A stretch of DNA of 64,000 nucleotides from Hyphomicrobiales bacterium (GCA_900471605.1 UCEY01000002.1:62001-126000), one strand, 5' to 3'; shown: positions 17,250-28,652, numbered from the stretch's first letter. Translations and numbers: made by a program. Notes: generated by a model not told the origin, from the sequence alone.

Positions 17250-17489
17250 TCAGCGCGCGGGGCGGACCACTTTCTTGGGAGCCGGCAGCAGGCCTTCGCG
17301 CTGCATCTTCTTGCGGGCCAGCTTGCGGTAACGCCGCACGGCCTCGGCCTTTTCGCGCGCCCGCTTTTCGGAGGGCTTTTCGTAGGCGCTGCGCGCCTTC
17401 ATCTCGCGGAACACGCCTTCGCGCTGCATCTTCTTCTTCAGCACCCGGAGTGCCTGCTCGACATTGTTGTCTCGGACTAGAACCTGCAA
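17250..17489 (-). CDS. rpsU: 30S ribosomal protein S21
   Basis: The sequence [31 protein letters not shown] and the strongly basic helix [24 protein letters not shown] identify bS21, a small-subunit protein involved in translation initiation. At 79 residues it has the extended C-terminus usual in alphaproteobacteria. The start codon appears to be TTG (minus strand, 17489-17487), with AAAGGA about seven bases upstream; there is no ATG in frame at this place. The weak start may limit synthesis. Confidence 0.95.
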   Translation of the reverse strand: MQVLVRDNNVEQALRVLKKKMQREGVFREMKARSAYEKPSEKRAREKAEAVRRYRKLARKKMQREGLLPAPKKVVRPAR

Positions 17490-17576
17490 ACTATATCCTT
17501 TCTATTGCGAGTGGATCCCGCGTCAAATCGCGGGGCCGAACTGCTTGCCTGGACCGGCCGAAGGCCGGAGCAAAAC

Positions 17577-17602
17577 AAAAAGGCCGGGCGCTACCCCGAC
17601 CT
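17577..17602 (-). terminator. Terminator of the cold-shock gene
   Basis: On the minus strand AGGTCGGG pairs with CCCGGCCT with one mismatch and is followed by a T-run (plus-strand A run at 17577-17580). It lies 63 bases past the csp stop. Confidence 0.7.
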
Positions 17603-17664
17603 CTTCCCGTCATTCAAGCCGTCGCCGCCAGTACATCCGTGGTCAGCAGAGGCGAATGACATCC

Positions 17665-17874
17665 TTATGCGGCCCGAAGGTTGTCGGCCGAATTCTTGCC
17701 GGATTTACGGTCGCGGACGATCTCGTAGGAGATCTTCTGACCTTCCGTCAGCGAAGACATGCCGGCGCGTTCGACAGCCGAAACGTGAACGAAAACATCC
17801 GTTGCACCGTCATCAGGCTGAATGAAGCCGAAGCCCTTGGTACTATTGAACCACTTCACGGTCCCAGTATTCAT
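17665..17874 (-). CDS. Cold-shock protein, CspA family
   Basis: The 69-residue single OB-fold protein has both RNA-binding motifs: KGFGFI (RNP1, residues about 13-18) and VFVHV (RNP2, about 27-31). It acts as an RNA chaperone that melts secondary structure. AAAGGAAA precedes the ATG at 17874. A leader of about 300 AT-richer bases without a gene lies upstream, as is usual for csp genes whose mRNA leader controls expression. A terminator follows at 17577-17602. Confidence 0.95.
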   Translation of the reverse strand: MNTGTVKWFNSTKGFGFIQPDDGATDVFVHVSAVERAGMSSLTEGQKISYEIVRDRKSGKNSADNLRAA

Positions 17875-18190
17875 GACGATTTCCTTTCAACGCCAGAGAT
17901 TGCGGACAGTATTTCGCCCGCTTTAATCGATATTTGATAGGAAATCTGACTGGGCACCTGGCCCGGATGCAAAGGTCGCAAGCAATTTTCGATAACGTCA
18001 ATATAGGCTTCGTGCGCTGATAATCAATGCTCCCGCGGCGATTTAATTTTCCGGAGGCTTGCAGGCATGGCGGATTTTCTCGCTCAATGGCCTGATTTCA
18101 CAATGTAATATTGTCGGCGCGACCTCTCGGCGCAGCCGGAGCGCCCGGCTTCGCGCACGGATCAGAGGTGCAACGAGCGGCCTTCTAAAC
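17875..18190 (-). other. Gene-free csp upstream region
   Basis: About 315 bases carry no credible gene. The proximal part (17875-18060) is comparatively AT-rich and probably includes the csp promoter and 5' leader. I see no tRNA or other structured RNA with confidence. Confidence 0.4.
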
Positions 18191-18219
18191 AAAAAGCCCG
18201 GAGGGTCGCTCCGGGCTTT
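18191..18219 (-). terminator. Terminator of the first TakP-like gene
   Basis: AAAGCCCGGAG (18193-18203) pairs perfectly with 18209-18219, and the minus-strand transcript then reads T5. It lies 20 bases past the stop of the TRAP binding-protein gene. Confidence 0.88.
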
Positions 18220-18239
18220 GCATGTCTTTGCGGCGACGG

Positions 18240-19428
<1,189 letters not shown>

Positions 19429-19488
19429 GAAATTCCAAAATCTCGCACCGGTACCCGGCCCACCCTCGGGCCGACCGGGCTGCGGCAT

Positions 19489-20217
19489 TCACCAGGGAAG
19501 TGTCTGGTCGTCGAAGAAATAGCCCGCTGTCGGGCCGTCCGGGCCGAGCGTGGCAAGCCGCACCGGCGCTTCTGCCGCCTGTTCGACGGTGCGATAGCCC
19601 GTATGGCCGTTCATGTCCGTGGCGGTATAGCCCGGATCGGCTGCATTGATCTTGATGCCGAAGGGCTCTGCGGCCTTGGCGAGCGAGACGGTAACCGCAT
19701 TGAGCGCCGTCTTTGACGAATTGTAGCCGAGCGCGTTGATGCCATAGAACTGGTTTTCGGGATCTAGCAGGGAATTCAGCGAACCGAGCTCGCTGCTCAG
19801 CATCACCACGCGCCCGGCGCCGGATGCCTTGAGCAAGGGAAGCGCGGCCTGGGTGAGGCGGATCGGCCCGAACGTATTTACCTCGTAGACCGCTTTGACG
19901 ACCTCGATCGGTTCGTCGAAGGGCTGGTGCGTGAAGCTTTCGGCAATGCCGGCATTGTTGACGAGGGCATCGAGATGATCGGTCTGGCGGCTGAGTTCGG
20001 CGATCGCCGAGGCGACGCTTTGATCGCTGGTGACGTCGAGTTGCAGGACATGCACGTCGAGCCCCTGGTCGCGCAGTTTTTTCGCGGCTTCTTCGCCCCG
20101 GCCGACGTCGCGGCTGCCGAGCCAGACGCGGTAACCCTCTGTCGCCAGCCGCCTTGCGATTTCGTAGCCGATGCTCCGGTTGGCGCCGGTAATCAGTGCT
20201 GTCTTCTGTTTGGTCAT
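19489..20217 (-). CDS. Short-chain dehydrogenase/reductase
   Basis: The 242-residue enzyme has the NADP-binding TGANRSIG (residues 10-17), the NNAG motif at 87-90, the catalytic Ser near 141-142, and Tyr165 with Lys169 in YNSSK. It probably reduces a small carbonyl compound in the cytoplasm. The ATG at 20217 gives the standard N-terminus; an upstream extension runs into the divergent AraC gene. Divergence from that regulator suggests it is the AraC target. The substrate is unknown. Confidence 0.92.
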   Translation of the reverse strand: MTKQKTALITGANRSIGYEIARRLATEGYRVWLGSRDVGRGEEAAKKLRDQGLDVHVLQLDVTSDQSVASAIAELSRQTDHLDALVNNAGIAESFTHQPFDEPIEVVKAVYEVNTFGPIRLTQAALPLLKASGAGRVVMLSSELGSLNSLLDPENQFYGINALGYNSSKTALNAVTVSLAKAAEPFGIKINAADPGYTATDMNGHTGYRTVEQAAEAPVRLATLGPDGPTAGYFFDDQTLPW

Positions 20218-20228
20218 GTGCAAAACTC

Positions 20229-20247
20229 CTGTGGTTGCCGGCCACAG
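20229..20247. promoter_or_regulatory. Inverted repeat between SDR and AraC genes
   Basis: CTGTGG and CCACAG flank a seven-base centre, 12 bases upstream of the SDR start. It is a candidate AraC site in the shared divergent promoter region. Confidence 0.3.
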
Positions 20248-20365
20248 ATGGCAGCGCGCAGCCCCGGGGCGTGAGCCAAGAACTGCCGATTTCTTGCCTA
20301 ATCCTCCCGACCGCAGCGTCGAAACGGCTCGGCCTCTTGCGCGAGCGCCGGCCAATCGGCATTTC

Positions 20366-21277
20366 ATGGGCATGACCAAGCCCATGGACGAAATCCGCGA
20401 TCTTGTTTCCCGACGCGCTGTCGGCCGCCGCACCGAAACGCCGGTGCCCCGGCTTGTCATCATGAAGGGCGACAACCCGACCGGCATGCTGCCAAGCGTT
20501 TACGAGCCGATGCTCTGCCTCGTTCTGCAGGGATCGAAATGCGTGGTGATCGGCGACCAGGCGATGCACTACGACAGTGCGAGCTATTTCGTCTCCTCCG
20601 TGGAGGTGCCGGCTTCCGGGCAGATTGTCGATGCGAGCCCGGAACAGCCCTATCTTGCGCTCAGCCTGACGCTCGACATGGCGGCGATCACCGAAATCCT
20701 CATCGATATGCCAGATGACGCTGTCGTCTGCTACGGCGCTTGTTTCGGAACAAGTCCCGTAACGCCGGAACTGGCCGATGCCTTCCTGCGCCTTGCCCGG
20801 CTGATCGAGCGGCCGCAGGATGTTCGTGTGCTCGGCCCGCTGATCGAGCGGGAAATCCTCTATCGGCTGCTGCAGGGGCCGCAGGGCGCGGCGATCCGCC
20901 AGCTGGCGCGGCCGGAAAGCCGGCTCGGCCATGTCCGCCGGGCGATCGGCCATATCCGCACACATTTCGATGCGCCGCTCAGGGTCGACGAACTGGCGCG
21001 GCTTGCGGGCATGAGCGCCTCGGTGTTTCATCGCCATTTCAAGGAGGTGACCGCCATGAGCCCGATCCAGTACCAGAAGAGCATCCGCCTGCACGAAGCT
21101 CGCCGCCGTCTGCTGGCCGAGGCGGGCGATACGGCGCGGGTCGCCTTTTCGGTCGGTTACGAAAGCGTCACCCAGTTCAGCCGCGAATATTCCCGCCAGT
21201 TCGGGGCCTCGCCGGCCCGCGATGTCGGGCGCCTGCGGGACAGGATGGCCGGCGACGCCGAACTTGTCGAAGGCTGA
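20366..21277 (+). CDS. AraC-family transcriptional regulator (AraC_N type)
   Basis: The protein is about 303 residues. The N-terminal domain (CLVLQGSKCVVIGDQAMHYD, SYFVSSVEVPASGQI) is the AraC_N/YqhC type. The C-terminal part holds two helix-turn-helix motifs, LRVDELARLAGMSASVFHRHFKEVTAMSPIQY and ARVAFSVGYESVTQFSREYSRQFG. Relatives activate neighbouring aldo-keto or short-chain reductase genes in response to aldehydes. Starts at 20366, 20372 and 20384 are all in frame with no clear ribosome-binding site. It converges on paralogue 2 across a shared terminator. Confidence 0.9.
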   Translation: MGMTKPMDEIRDLVSRRAVGRRTETPVPRLVIMKGDNPTGMLPSVYEPMLCLVLQGSKCVVIGDQAMHYDSASYFVSSVEVPASGQIVDASPEQPYLALSLTLDMAAITEILIDMPDDAVVCYGACFGTSPVTPELADAFLRLARLIERPQDVRVLGPLIEREILYRLLQGPQGAAIRQLARPESRLGHVRRAIGHIRTHFDAPLRVDELARLAGMSASVFHRHFKEVTAMSPIQYQKSIRLHEARRRLLAEAGDTARVAFSVGYESVTQFSREYSRQFGASPARDVGRLRDRMAGDAELVEG

Positions 21278-21286
21278 CAAACAAAA

Positions 21287-21315
21287 AAAAGCCCGAAGCG
21301 ATGCTCCGGGCTTTT
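21287..21315. terminator. Bidirectional terminator
   Basis: AAAAGCCCGAAGC (21287-21299) pairs with 21303-21315 with one mismatch, flanked by A- and T-runs. It separates araC on the plus strand from the TakP-like gene on the minus strand. Confidence 0.88.
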
Positions 21316-21336
21316 GACGTCACGAACGGGCGCTGA

Positions 21337-22545
<1,209 letters not shown>

Positions 22546-22653
22546 TTACGCTGCGCTGCAGCAAAGCTTTCCGGATATTGCGTTGCCGGTCCTCCCGTTT
22601 TTCAATCGACGGGAGGGCAGAATTCCCTTGAAGTTTTCCGGCCAGGCCTTAGT

Positions 22654-22668
22654 TTAGAATTATTCTAA
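22654..22668. promoter_or_regulatory. Irr (ICE-type) box before mbfA
   Basis: TTAGAAT and ATTCTAA form a perfect inverted repeat around one base, 14 bases before the mbfA start. The core matches the rhizobial ICE motif bound by the iron-response regulator Irr. In Agrobacterium and Bradyrhizobium mbfA is under Irr control, so repression during iron limitation is expected. Confidence 0.75.
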
Positions 22669-22681
22669 TAAGAGGTTTTTC

Positions 22682-23665
22682 ATGCTCGCCCGTCTTCTCT
22701 CCAGCTCCAAGCGCCCATTCGCCTCTCTCGACGAGAAGGAAATTCTGGCGCTCGCCATCGCTTCCGAAGAGGAGGACGCGCGCATCTATCTTGCCTATGC
22801 GGACAACCTCAAGGACCAGTTTCCGGCATCCGCGAAGGTGTTCGAGGACATGGCGGAGGTCGAGCAGACCCATAAGAACATGCTGATCGACATGTTCCGT
22901 TCGCGCTTCGGCGAGCGCATCCCGCTGATCCGCCGCGAGCATGTACGCGGTTTCTACGAACGCAAGCCGGATTGGCTGACCCGCAACCTGCCGCTCGACA
23001 ATATCCGGGAACAGGCGGAAGCCATGGAGCAACAGGCTTTCCGTTTTTATACCGAAGCGGCAAAGCAGGTCTCCGATGCCTCGACGCGGCAATTGCTGGG
23101 CGATCTGGCGATCGCCGAACAGGGCCATGAGGATATCGCCCGCATGCTCGGCGACAAGCACGTGACGGACGACGCGAAGACGGAGGAGGACGAGACCGCC
23201 CGCCGCCAGTTCATCCTCACCTATGTGCAGCCGGGCCTCGCCGGGCTGATGGACGGTTCGGTTTCGACATTGGCGCCGATCTTTGCGGCCGCCTTCGCCA
23301 CCGGTGACACCTGGTCGACCTTCCTGATCGGTCTCTCGGCCTCGGTGGGCGCGGGCATTTCCATGGGCTTTACCGAAGCCGCCCATGACGACGGCAAGAT
23401 TTCCGGACGCGGTTCGCCGATCAAGCGCGGGTTTGCTTCCGGCATCATGACGGCACTCGGCGGCCTCGGTCACACGTTGCCCTACCTCATTCCGCATTTC
23501 TGGACCGCGACCATCGTTGCCGCGATCATCGTTTTCTTCGAACTCTGGGCCATCGCCTTCATCCAGAACCGCTATATGGAAACGCCGTTTCTGCGGGCTG
23601 TCTTCCAGGTGGTGGTCGGCGGTTCGCTGGTGCTTGCCGCCGGCATTCTGATCGGGAATGGGTGA
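22682..23665 (+). CDS. mbfA: Membrane-bound ferritin, iron exporter MbfA
   Basis: The 327-residue protein fuses an N-terminal ferritin-like four-helix domain (residues about 15-165, with Glu-rich ALAIASEEEDARIYLAYAD and AEVEQTHKNML) to a C-terminal VIT1-like membrane domain (about 180-327, with QPGLAGLMDGSVSTLAP). MbfA exports Fe(II) and protects against iron and peroxide stress. AAGAGG precedes the ATG. An Irr box overlaps its promoter, and a hairpin terminator follows at 23688. Confidence 0.93.
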   Translation: MLARLLSSSKRPFASLDEKEILALAIASEEEDARIYLAYADNLKDQFPASAKVFEDMAEVEQTHKNMLIDMFRSRFGERIPLIRREHVRGFYERKPDWLTRNLPLDNIREQAEAMEQQAFRFYTEAAKQVSDASTRQLLGDLAIAEQGHEDIARMLGDKHVTDDAKTEEDETARRQFILTYVQPGLAGLMDGSVSTLAPIFAAAFATGDTWSTFLIGLSASVGAGISMGFTEAAHDDGKISGRGSPIKRGFASGIMTALGGLGHTLPYLIPHFWTATIVAAIIVFFELWAIAFIQNRYMETPFLRAVFQVVVGGSLVLAAGILIGNG

Positions 23666-23687
23666 AGCGCGACGGCTGCAAGCCGGC

Positions 23688-23710
23688 AAAACGCTCCAGT
23701 GGAGCGTTTT
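23688..23710 (+). terminator. Terminator of mbfA
   Basis: AAAACGCTCC pairs perfectly with GGAGCGTTTT around a three-base loop, 22 bases after the mbfA stop. The T-run is short (TTTT). Confidence 0.7.
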
Positions 23711-23722
23711 GAGCGCTGAACG

Positions 23723-23742
23723 CCCTGAGCTTGAGCGAAGGG
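23723..23742. repeat. REP-like imperfect palindrome
   Basis: CCCTGAGCTTGAGCGAAGGG resembles a family of short dispersed bacterial palindromes of CCCTGAGC...GAAGGG type. Only this copy is seen here, so its repeat nature rests on resemblance. Confidence 0.3.
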
Positions 23743-23819
23743 TCGGGATACGGTGCGGCAAATTCCCTGGGCTTGAACGAGTAGCCAGAAGTCTATTGTT
23801 GAAACGCTCAAAACGTTTC

Positions 23820-25385
23820 TCAAGCCGCTGCCTGCGGCACCCGTGTCCGTGGCACCTCGAGCGAAAACACCGCCCCGCCGTCGTTGCGGGTGGTGAAATG
23901 CCCGCCGAGCTGCTTGACGAAATTGGCGATCAGTTTGCTGCCCATGCCTCCCGCCCGGCTGAAGGCTTCGATGCCCGGCCCGTCGTCGCGGATGACCAGG
24001 CTCAGATTGTCGCCGTCTTCGCGCAGCTCAACGGAAAGCATGCCGCTTTGACGGCCGGCAAAGGCATATTTGAACGAGTTGGACACGACCTCGTTGATGA
24101 TCATTCCAAGCGGCAGGGCCTGTTCGCGATCGACGGTAAGCGCCTGCAGCCTGAGGTCGAGCGCGACAGGCGTCTCGTAGCTCGATGCGATGTCGGTGAT
24201 CAGCTTGGTGGCATAGGGCGCCACCTCGACCTGCTCGAACTGGTCGTTCTGGTAGATCTGTTCGTGCACGGCGATCATGGCTGCGATGCGTCTCGCCATG
24301 TCGTCGCGCGCTTCGACGGGCAGCGCCTGCAGCCGAACCAGCGCCAGCACCGCCTGGAGATTGTTCTTCACCCGGTGATGGATCTCCCGCAGCAGGAAGC
24401 GGTTGCGCTCCACCGCCTGCTCCAGATCCTCGTTGCGCGCTGCGGTGCGATAAAGAAGGCGGTTGATCCAGAAAGCCCCGACGACCAGCAGCGCCATCAA
24501 CGGCAGCATGATCAATGCGTCCGACATGAGATTACGCCAGAACTGGTCGAGAACTTCCTGCCGGTCGATCGCCGCAAGGGCGATCAGTGGCCAGCCGGAG
24601 ACCTTCCAGAAGGCGACGATGCGGGCATGGCCGTCGATCGGCGAGACCGGGTTGTGGTAGAAGCCCGAGGACATTTGACGGGTCATCGGATACCAGGGGG
24701 TGGTGCTGAGATCGATGGCGCGCGTTGTCGCCGGGCGCCGGGCCATCAGCCAGCCGTCATCCCTGATGATCAAGATCGTGGAGTTCGGCCCCAGCCCCAT
24801 CGAGGCCCAGAACACGTCCAGGCTCTCGTTCGGGATGGTAATGCTGGCGACGCCCTGGAAAATCCCGTCTCGGTCGATCCGTCGTGCGATGGTGAAGGAG
24901 GGTTTTCCGGCACGCTCGTTGTCGAGCAGCCGGGTGAAGGTCAGCTCCTGGCTATCCCTCAACCTCTCGAAATAGGCGCGTTCGCTATGATTGTCGGATA
25001 CGTTTGCAGCGGTATTGTTGCCGGTATTGGAAAAGCGGACCATGCCGGCGGCATCCAGAAGCGAATACTGGAAACCCGCCGGTAACTGTCCGACAGCCCG
25101 CGACAGGTCGGCTGCAAGAGCGGGCGAGCCATCGACCGGCCGGCCGTCCATCGCGGTTTCGACGCGCCGCAGGGCCTGATCGCTTGCCTCGATCATCCAT
25201 TCCAGATGAGCAGCGACCACATGTGCGGACGAGAGCGCACGCGCTTCGCCCTCTTTCAGGGCATTTCGATAGTTCTCGAGGACAATGAGGCCGGCGACCA
25301 CCAGCAGGACAACGAGGAAGCCGCCGGTCAGCAAGATCGGGAGGGTGGGCCTGGTCGCACGGGCCGCGCGTGGCAAACCTGTCAT
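23820..25385 (-). CDS. Membrane sensor histidine kinase, HisKA_2/HWE type
   Basis: This is a 521-residue inner-membrane kinase. TM1 spans about residues 18-36, a periplasmic dCache-like sensor about 37-287, and TM2 about 288-306. The phospho-acceptor motif is REIHHRVKNNLQ (His336), and the ATPase domain has INEVVSNSFKYAF (N box) and DDGPGI (G box). Such kinases in Rhizobiales often work with PhyR-type general stress response or single-domain regulators. No response regulator is adjacent. The ATG at 25385 with GAGG just upstream was chosen; an extended N-terminus to 25499 is possible. Confidence 0.88.
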   Translation of the reverse strand: MTGLPRAARATRPTLPILLTGGFLVVLLVVAGLIVLENYRNALKEGEARALSSAHVVAAHLEWMIEASDQALRRVETAMDGRPVDGSPALAADLSRAVGQLPAGFQYSLLDAAGMVRFSNTGNNTAANVSDNHSERAYFERLRDSQELTFTRLLDNERAGKPSFTIARRIDRDGIFQGVASITIPNESLDVFWASMGLGPNSTILIIRDDGWLMARRPATTRAIDLSTTPWYPMTRQMSSGFYHNPVSPIDGHARIVAFWKVSGWPLIALAAIDRQEVLDQFWRNLMSDALIMLPLMALLVVGAFWINRLLYRTAARNEDLEQAVERNRFLLREIHHRVKNNLQAVLALVRLQALPVEARDDMARRIAAMIAVHEQIYQNDQFEQVEVAPYATKLITDIASSYETPVALDLRLQALTVDREQALPLGMIINEVVSNSFKYAFAGRQSGMLSVELREDGDNLSLVIRDDGPGIEAFSRAGGMGSKLIANFVKQLGGHFTTRNDGGAVFSLEVPRTRVPQAAA

Positions 25386-25539
25386 CACCTCGTCACGCAC
25401 AACCCGCTCCGGTTTCAGAGATTTCCTCCTAGCAGGTTGGACCCATTGAGGAAATGTCTTCCATAAGGCGATACTAAAAACATTCGCCCGCAATCTCAAT
25501 GGTTGCGGGCGAATATTAACTGATACTGAATGGTGCGAT

Positions 25540-26154
25540 TTATTTCAGCGCGCCGACCAGGAGGTCGCGGCCGTTCTCGATGGTGACCCAGCGGCCCGTA
25601 TTGAACGAGGCCTGACGTTTCAGGAAAGTGTATGGCGTCGCATACCAGGGCTTCACCTCGTTATCGAGGTTGTCCAGGATGAAGTCGCCTTCGGAGGTGC
25701 GGAGCGTCAGGACCGCATGGCCTTCGCCGTCCGGCTTGCGGACGACGGTCATCAGCAGGTCGGAAAGGGCAAAGCCCTGCGCCGCCAGTTCCTTGCGCTT
25801 TTCGAGCGCATAATCTTCGCAGTCGGCGAAATTCGTCGGGTAGCTCCAGACCTCTTCGCGGCCGTAGACTTCCTTGTCGGTCTTGGCGATGTAGCGGGCA
25901 TTCACGGCCCGGTTGATCTGACGGACGGTCGCCCAGCCTTTTGCGCTGATCTTGGGGGAAGGAGCGGAGCGGCTCTTGATCGAACATTCCGCCGCATATC
26001 TCTGGCAGAATTCGTAGTGGCCGATCGGCTGGGATGTAACTGCGCCGGTGACCATCGCGGCCATTGGCCTTGGAGCCGGAACTGCAGCACTCACTGGTAC
26101 AAGTACGCTAACTAGGATCACGGCGAAACGCCGTGCCTGCAAGGCTATCTTCAT
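25540..26154 (-). CDS. Transglutaminase-like cysteine proteinase (BTLCP, DUF920)
   Basis: The 204-residue exported protein has a signal peptide (residues 1-28) and a papain-like triad: Cys112 in NFADCEDYALEKR, His146 in GEGHAVLTL and Asp161 in ILDNLDNEV. This is the bacterial transglutaminase-like cysteine proteinase family (PF06035), which acts in the periplasm. LapG, in the same clan, trims adhesins, but this form lacks an obvious LapD neighbour. The target is unknown. Confidence 0.88.
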   Translation of the reverse strand: MKIALQARRFAVILVSVLVPVSAAVPAPRPMAAMVTGAVTSQPIGHYEFCQRYAAECSIKSRSAPSPKISAKGWATVRQINRAVNARYIAKTDKEVYGREEVWSYPTNFADCEDYALEKRKELAAQGFALSDLLMTVVRKPDGEGHAVLTLRTSEGDFILDNLDNEVKPWYATPYTFLKRQASFNTGRWVTIENGRDLLVGALK

Positions 26155-26284
26155 GGACCCGTCCCTTCAAATCCTAATGAAAGGTTAAGGGCGGACGGGA
26201 GAAAGAGTCAATCGGCGACTTTTGTTAACGGGTCGCCGTTGGCATTATGGTTAAGGCTGCAACATTTTTGTATCAGCCCAAAAT

Positions 26285-27088
26285 TTAATCATTAAGTATT
26301 AGTCCCGAGACGGCAGTTTTCAACTTTTCGATGTCTTGCGGCCTGGAAAGCCGATGATCCCCGTCCCGGATGAGTGTCAGGACGACATCGTCGGCCGGCA
26401 GGAATTCGACGAGCTTTAGCGCATGCGCATAAGGCACGTCCGGGTCCTTCATGCCCTGCAGGATGTGAACCGGGCAGCCGGTCTCTATAATGCCCGTCAT
26501 CACCAGGTTCCGACGGCCGTCCTCGATGAGGTCGCGCGTATAGATATTGGGTTCGGGACTGTATTCGGAGTGCTCCTCGAAATAGCCGCGTTCGGCAAGC
26601 GACTGCCGTTCCTTGTCGGTGAGGCTGGGCTCGATGAGTTCCGCCGTGAAGTCCGGCGCCGGCGCGATCAGCACGATGCCGTCGATCTTCGCGGCCTTTT
26701 TGCGCTTCCTTAATTCCTGCACAAGGCGCAGTGCGATCCAGCCGCCCATCGAGGAGCCGACCAGGATCACGCGCTTCGGCTTGATGTCGTCGAGAACGGC
26801 GATCGCCTCTTCCAGCCAGCGCGAGATCGTGCCCTCGCGAAAGACGCCGCCGGAAATGCCGTGGCCGGAATAGTCGAACCGGATGGCGGCAAGCCCGAGT
26901 TCGCCTGCAAATGCATCGAGCTCGACCGCCTTGGTGCCCGCCATGCCCGACCGGTAGCCGCCGAGCCAGACGAAGGCCGGCCCGGGCTTCTTCCTGCGCG
27001 CCGCCCGATGGATGATCGCGATCTCCCGCGCGGAGGATCCGGAGCCGACGGTGGTCGTTTTCTGGGTGATGTCGGCGGCGTCTGTCAT
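26285..27088 (-). CDS. Alpha/beta hydrolase (ABHD10-like esterase)
   Basis: The 267-residue cytoplasmic hydrolase has an oxyanion region FVWLGGYRSGMAGTKA (39-54), the DYSGHG.SGG motif (72-81) and the nucleophile elbow GSSMGGW with Ser113. The acid is likely in GMKDPDVPY and the His in DGDHRLSRPQD. The pattern fits ABHD10-type thioesterases and bacterial relatives. The ATG at 27088 is preferred over an upstream one that overlaps the infC leader. It is divergent from infC. The substrate is unknown. Confidence 0.87.
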   Translation of the reverse strand: MTDAADITQKTTTVGSGSSAREIAIIHRAARRKKPGPAFVWLGGYRSGMAGTKAVELDAFAGELGLAAIRFDYSGHGISGGVFREGTISRWLEEAIAVLDDIKPKRVILVGSSMGGWIALRLVQELRKRKKAAKIDGIVLIAPAPDFTAELIEPSLTDKERQSLAERGYFEEHSEYSPEPNIYTRDLIEDGRRNLVMTGIIETGCPVHILQGMKDPDVPYAHALKLVEFLPADDVVLTLIRDGDHRLSRPQDIEKLKTAVSGLILND

Positions 27089-27269
27089 GGCGGAATCCTT
27101 GCGCTTGGCAGCGCTTATAAAACAGATTCGCGACATGCGGACAGCAGGTGATTTTTTCGATGGGCTGTGCTATTGACTTCGCCGTAGCGATCACGACATT
27201 GCCGTCGGCCGCAAGCCGGGCGCTCTCGATGTGTCGCTGCGGTCCGAAACAATCTAGGAGAATACGACC

Positions 27270-27806
27270 ATCCGCAGACCATTCAAAACCGATGCCCCTG
27301 TTAAGGACGGGCCGCGCTCTAACCGGGAAATTCGTATCCCGAAGGTCCAGCTTATCGATGCCGAAGGCGTCAACCTTGGCATCGTTCCGACCGAGCAGGC
27401 CCTCAAGATGGCCGAGGACGCCGGCCTTGACCTTGTCGAGATCTCGCCGAACACCGAACCGCCGGTGTGCAAGATCCTCGATCTCGGCAAGCTGAAATAC
27501 GCGAACCAGAAAAAGGCCGCCGAGGCCCGCAAGAAGCAGAAGATCGTCGAAATCAAAGAAATCAAGATGCGCCCGAACATCGACACGCATGATTATGACG
27601 TGAAGATGAAGGCGATGAACCGCTTCTTCGAAGACGGCGACAAGGTCAAGGTGACGCTGAAGTTCCGTGGCCGTGAAATGGCCCACCAGGAACTCGGCAT
27701 GAAGCTTCTGCTTCAGGTGAAGGACGACACCACGGAAATTGCCAAGGTGGAAGCCGAGCCGAAGCTCGAAGGCCGCCAGATGATGATGGTGCTGGCGCCG
27801 AAATAA
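27270..27806 (+). CDS. infC: Translation initiation factor IF-3, rare ATC start
   Basis: The 178-residue factor binds the 30S subunit and checks start codons. The N-terminal domain ([19 protein letters not shown]) and C-terminal domain ([36 protein letters not shown]) are complete only if translation starts at the ATC at 27270, giving [23 protein letters not shown] ends nine bases before it. No ATG, GTG or TTG is in frame until 27408, inside the N-terminal domain. Non-canonical infC starts allow IF-3 to repress its own synthesis. It begins the infC-rpmI-rplT-pheST group. Confidence 0.92.
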   Translation: MRRPFKTDAPVKDGPRSNREIRIPKVQLIDAEGVNLGIVPTEQALKMAEDAGLDLVEISPNTEPPVCKILDLGKLKYANQKKAAEARKKQKIVEIKEIKMRPNIDTHDYDVKMKAMNRFFEDGDKVKVTLKFRGREMAHQELGMKLLLQVKDDTTEIAKVEAEPKLEGRQMMMVLAPK

Positions 27807-28003
27807 GCGCCGCACTTCCTGCTTTTCGCGGATCTGCCGGCATTTCGGCCGGGCTTTTGCCGCGTTTTTCTTTCCCATTGCGCTTTCCACCGACTGCGGT
27901 TATAAGCGCGCGTTCCGAACGGTCCGGCAGGGCATGCCGTGGCTGTTCTAAATGCTTGAAACCAGCCTCGTCTGCGGTTTCGATACAAAACTGGAGTAGC
28001 AAA

Positions 28004-28207
28004 ATGCCCAAGATGAAGACGAAATCGGCTGCCAAGAAGCGGTTCAAGATCACCGCGACCGGCAAAGTCGTTGCTGCCGCCGCTGGCAAGCGCCACGGCA
28101 TGATCAAGCGGTCCAATAAGTTCATCCGCGATGCGCGCGGAACGATGATCCTTGCCGAACCCGATGGCAAGAAGGTTATCAAGAACTACCTGCCGAACGG
28201 TCTCTGA
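28004..28207 (+). CDS. rpmI: 50S ribosomal protein L35
   Basis: [21 protein letters not shown] and [18 protein letters not shown] identify bL35 (67 residues, normal length). CTGGAGTAGC precedes the ATG at 28004. The longer in-frame extension from 27857 has no family sequence. It lies between infC and rplT, the conserved order. Confidence 0.96.
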   Translation: MPKMKTKSAAKKRFKITATGKVVAAAAGKRHGMIKRSNKFIRDARGTMILAEPDGKKVIKNYLPNGL

Positions 28208-28247
28208 GACCCTCGTCACTTTTTGGATCAGTTAAGGAGATCATGAC

Positions 28248-28652
28248 ATGGCACGCGTAAAACGGGGCGTCACTTCCCGCGCCAAGCACACCAAGACTTT
28301 GAAGGCAGCCAAGGGTTTCTACGGCCGCCGCAAGAATACGATCCGCGCAGCAAAGGCTGCCGTCGATCGTTCGCGTCAGTTCGCCACGCGCGACCGTCGC
28401 GTCAAGAAGCGCAATTTCCGCGCTCTGTGGATCCAGCGTATCAACGCTGCCGTCCGCGAATTCGGCCTGACCTACGGCCGCTTCATCGATGGCCTCAACA
28501 AGGCTGGCATCGAAGTCGACCGCAAGGTTCTCTCCGACATGGCAATCCATGAGCCGGAAGCATTCGGTGCTCTGGTTGCGGCTTCGAAGAAGGCACTTGA
28601 GTATCTCAAGGAAGCCGGCACCACCAACGAGTTTGAAAGCGCGGTTCGTTAA
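28248..28652 (+). CDS. rplT: 50S ribosomal protein L20
   Basis: [30 protein letters not shown] is the conserved rRNA-binding N-terminus of bL20. The 134-residue length is that of alphaproteobacterial L20. AAGGAGATC precedes the ATG. In other bacteria L20 represses this operon by binding its mRNA. The stop codon lies at the foot of a hairpin that competes with a terminator before pheS. Confidence 0.97.
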   Translation: MARVKRGVTSRAKHTKTLKAAKGFYGRRKNTIRAAKAAVDRSRQFATRDRRVKKRNFRALWIQRINAAVREFGLTYGRFIDGLNKAGIEVDRKVLSDMAIHEPEAFGALVAASKKALEYLKEAGTTNEFESAVR

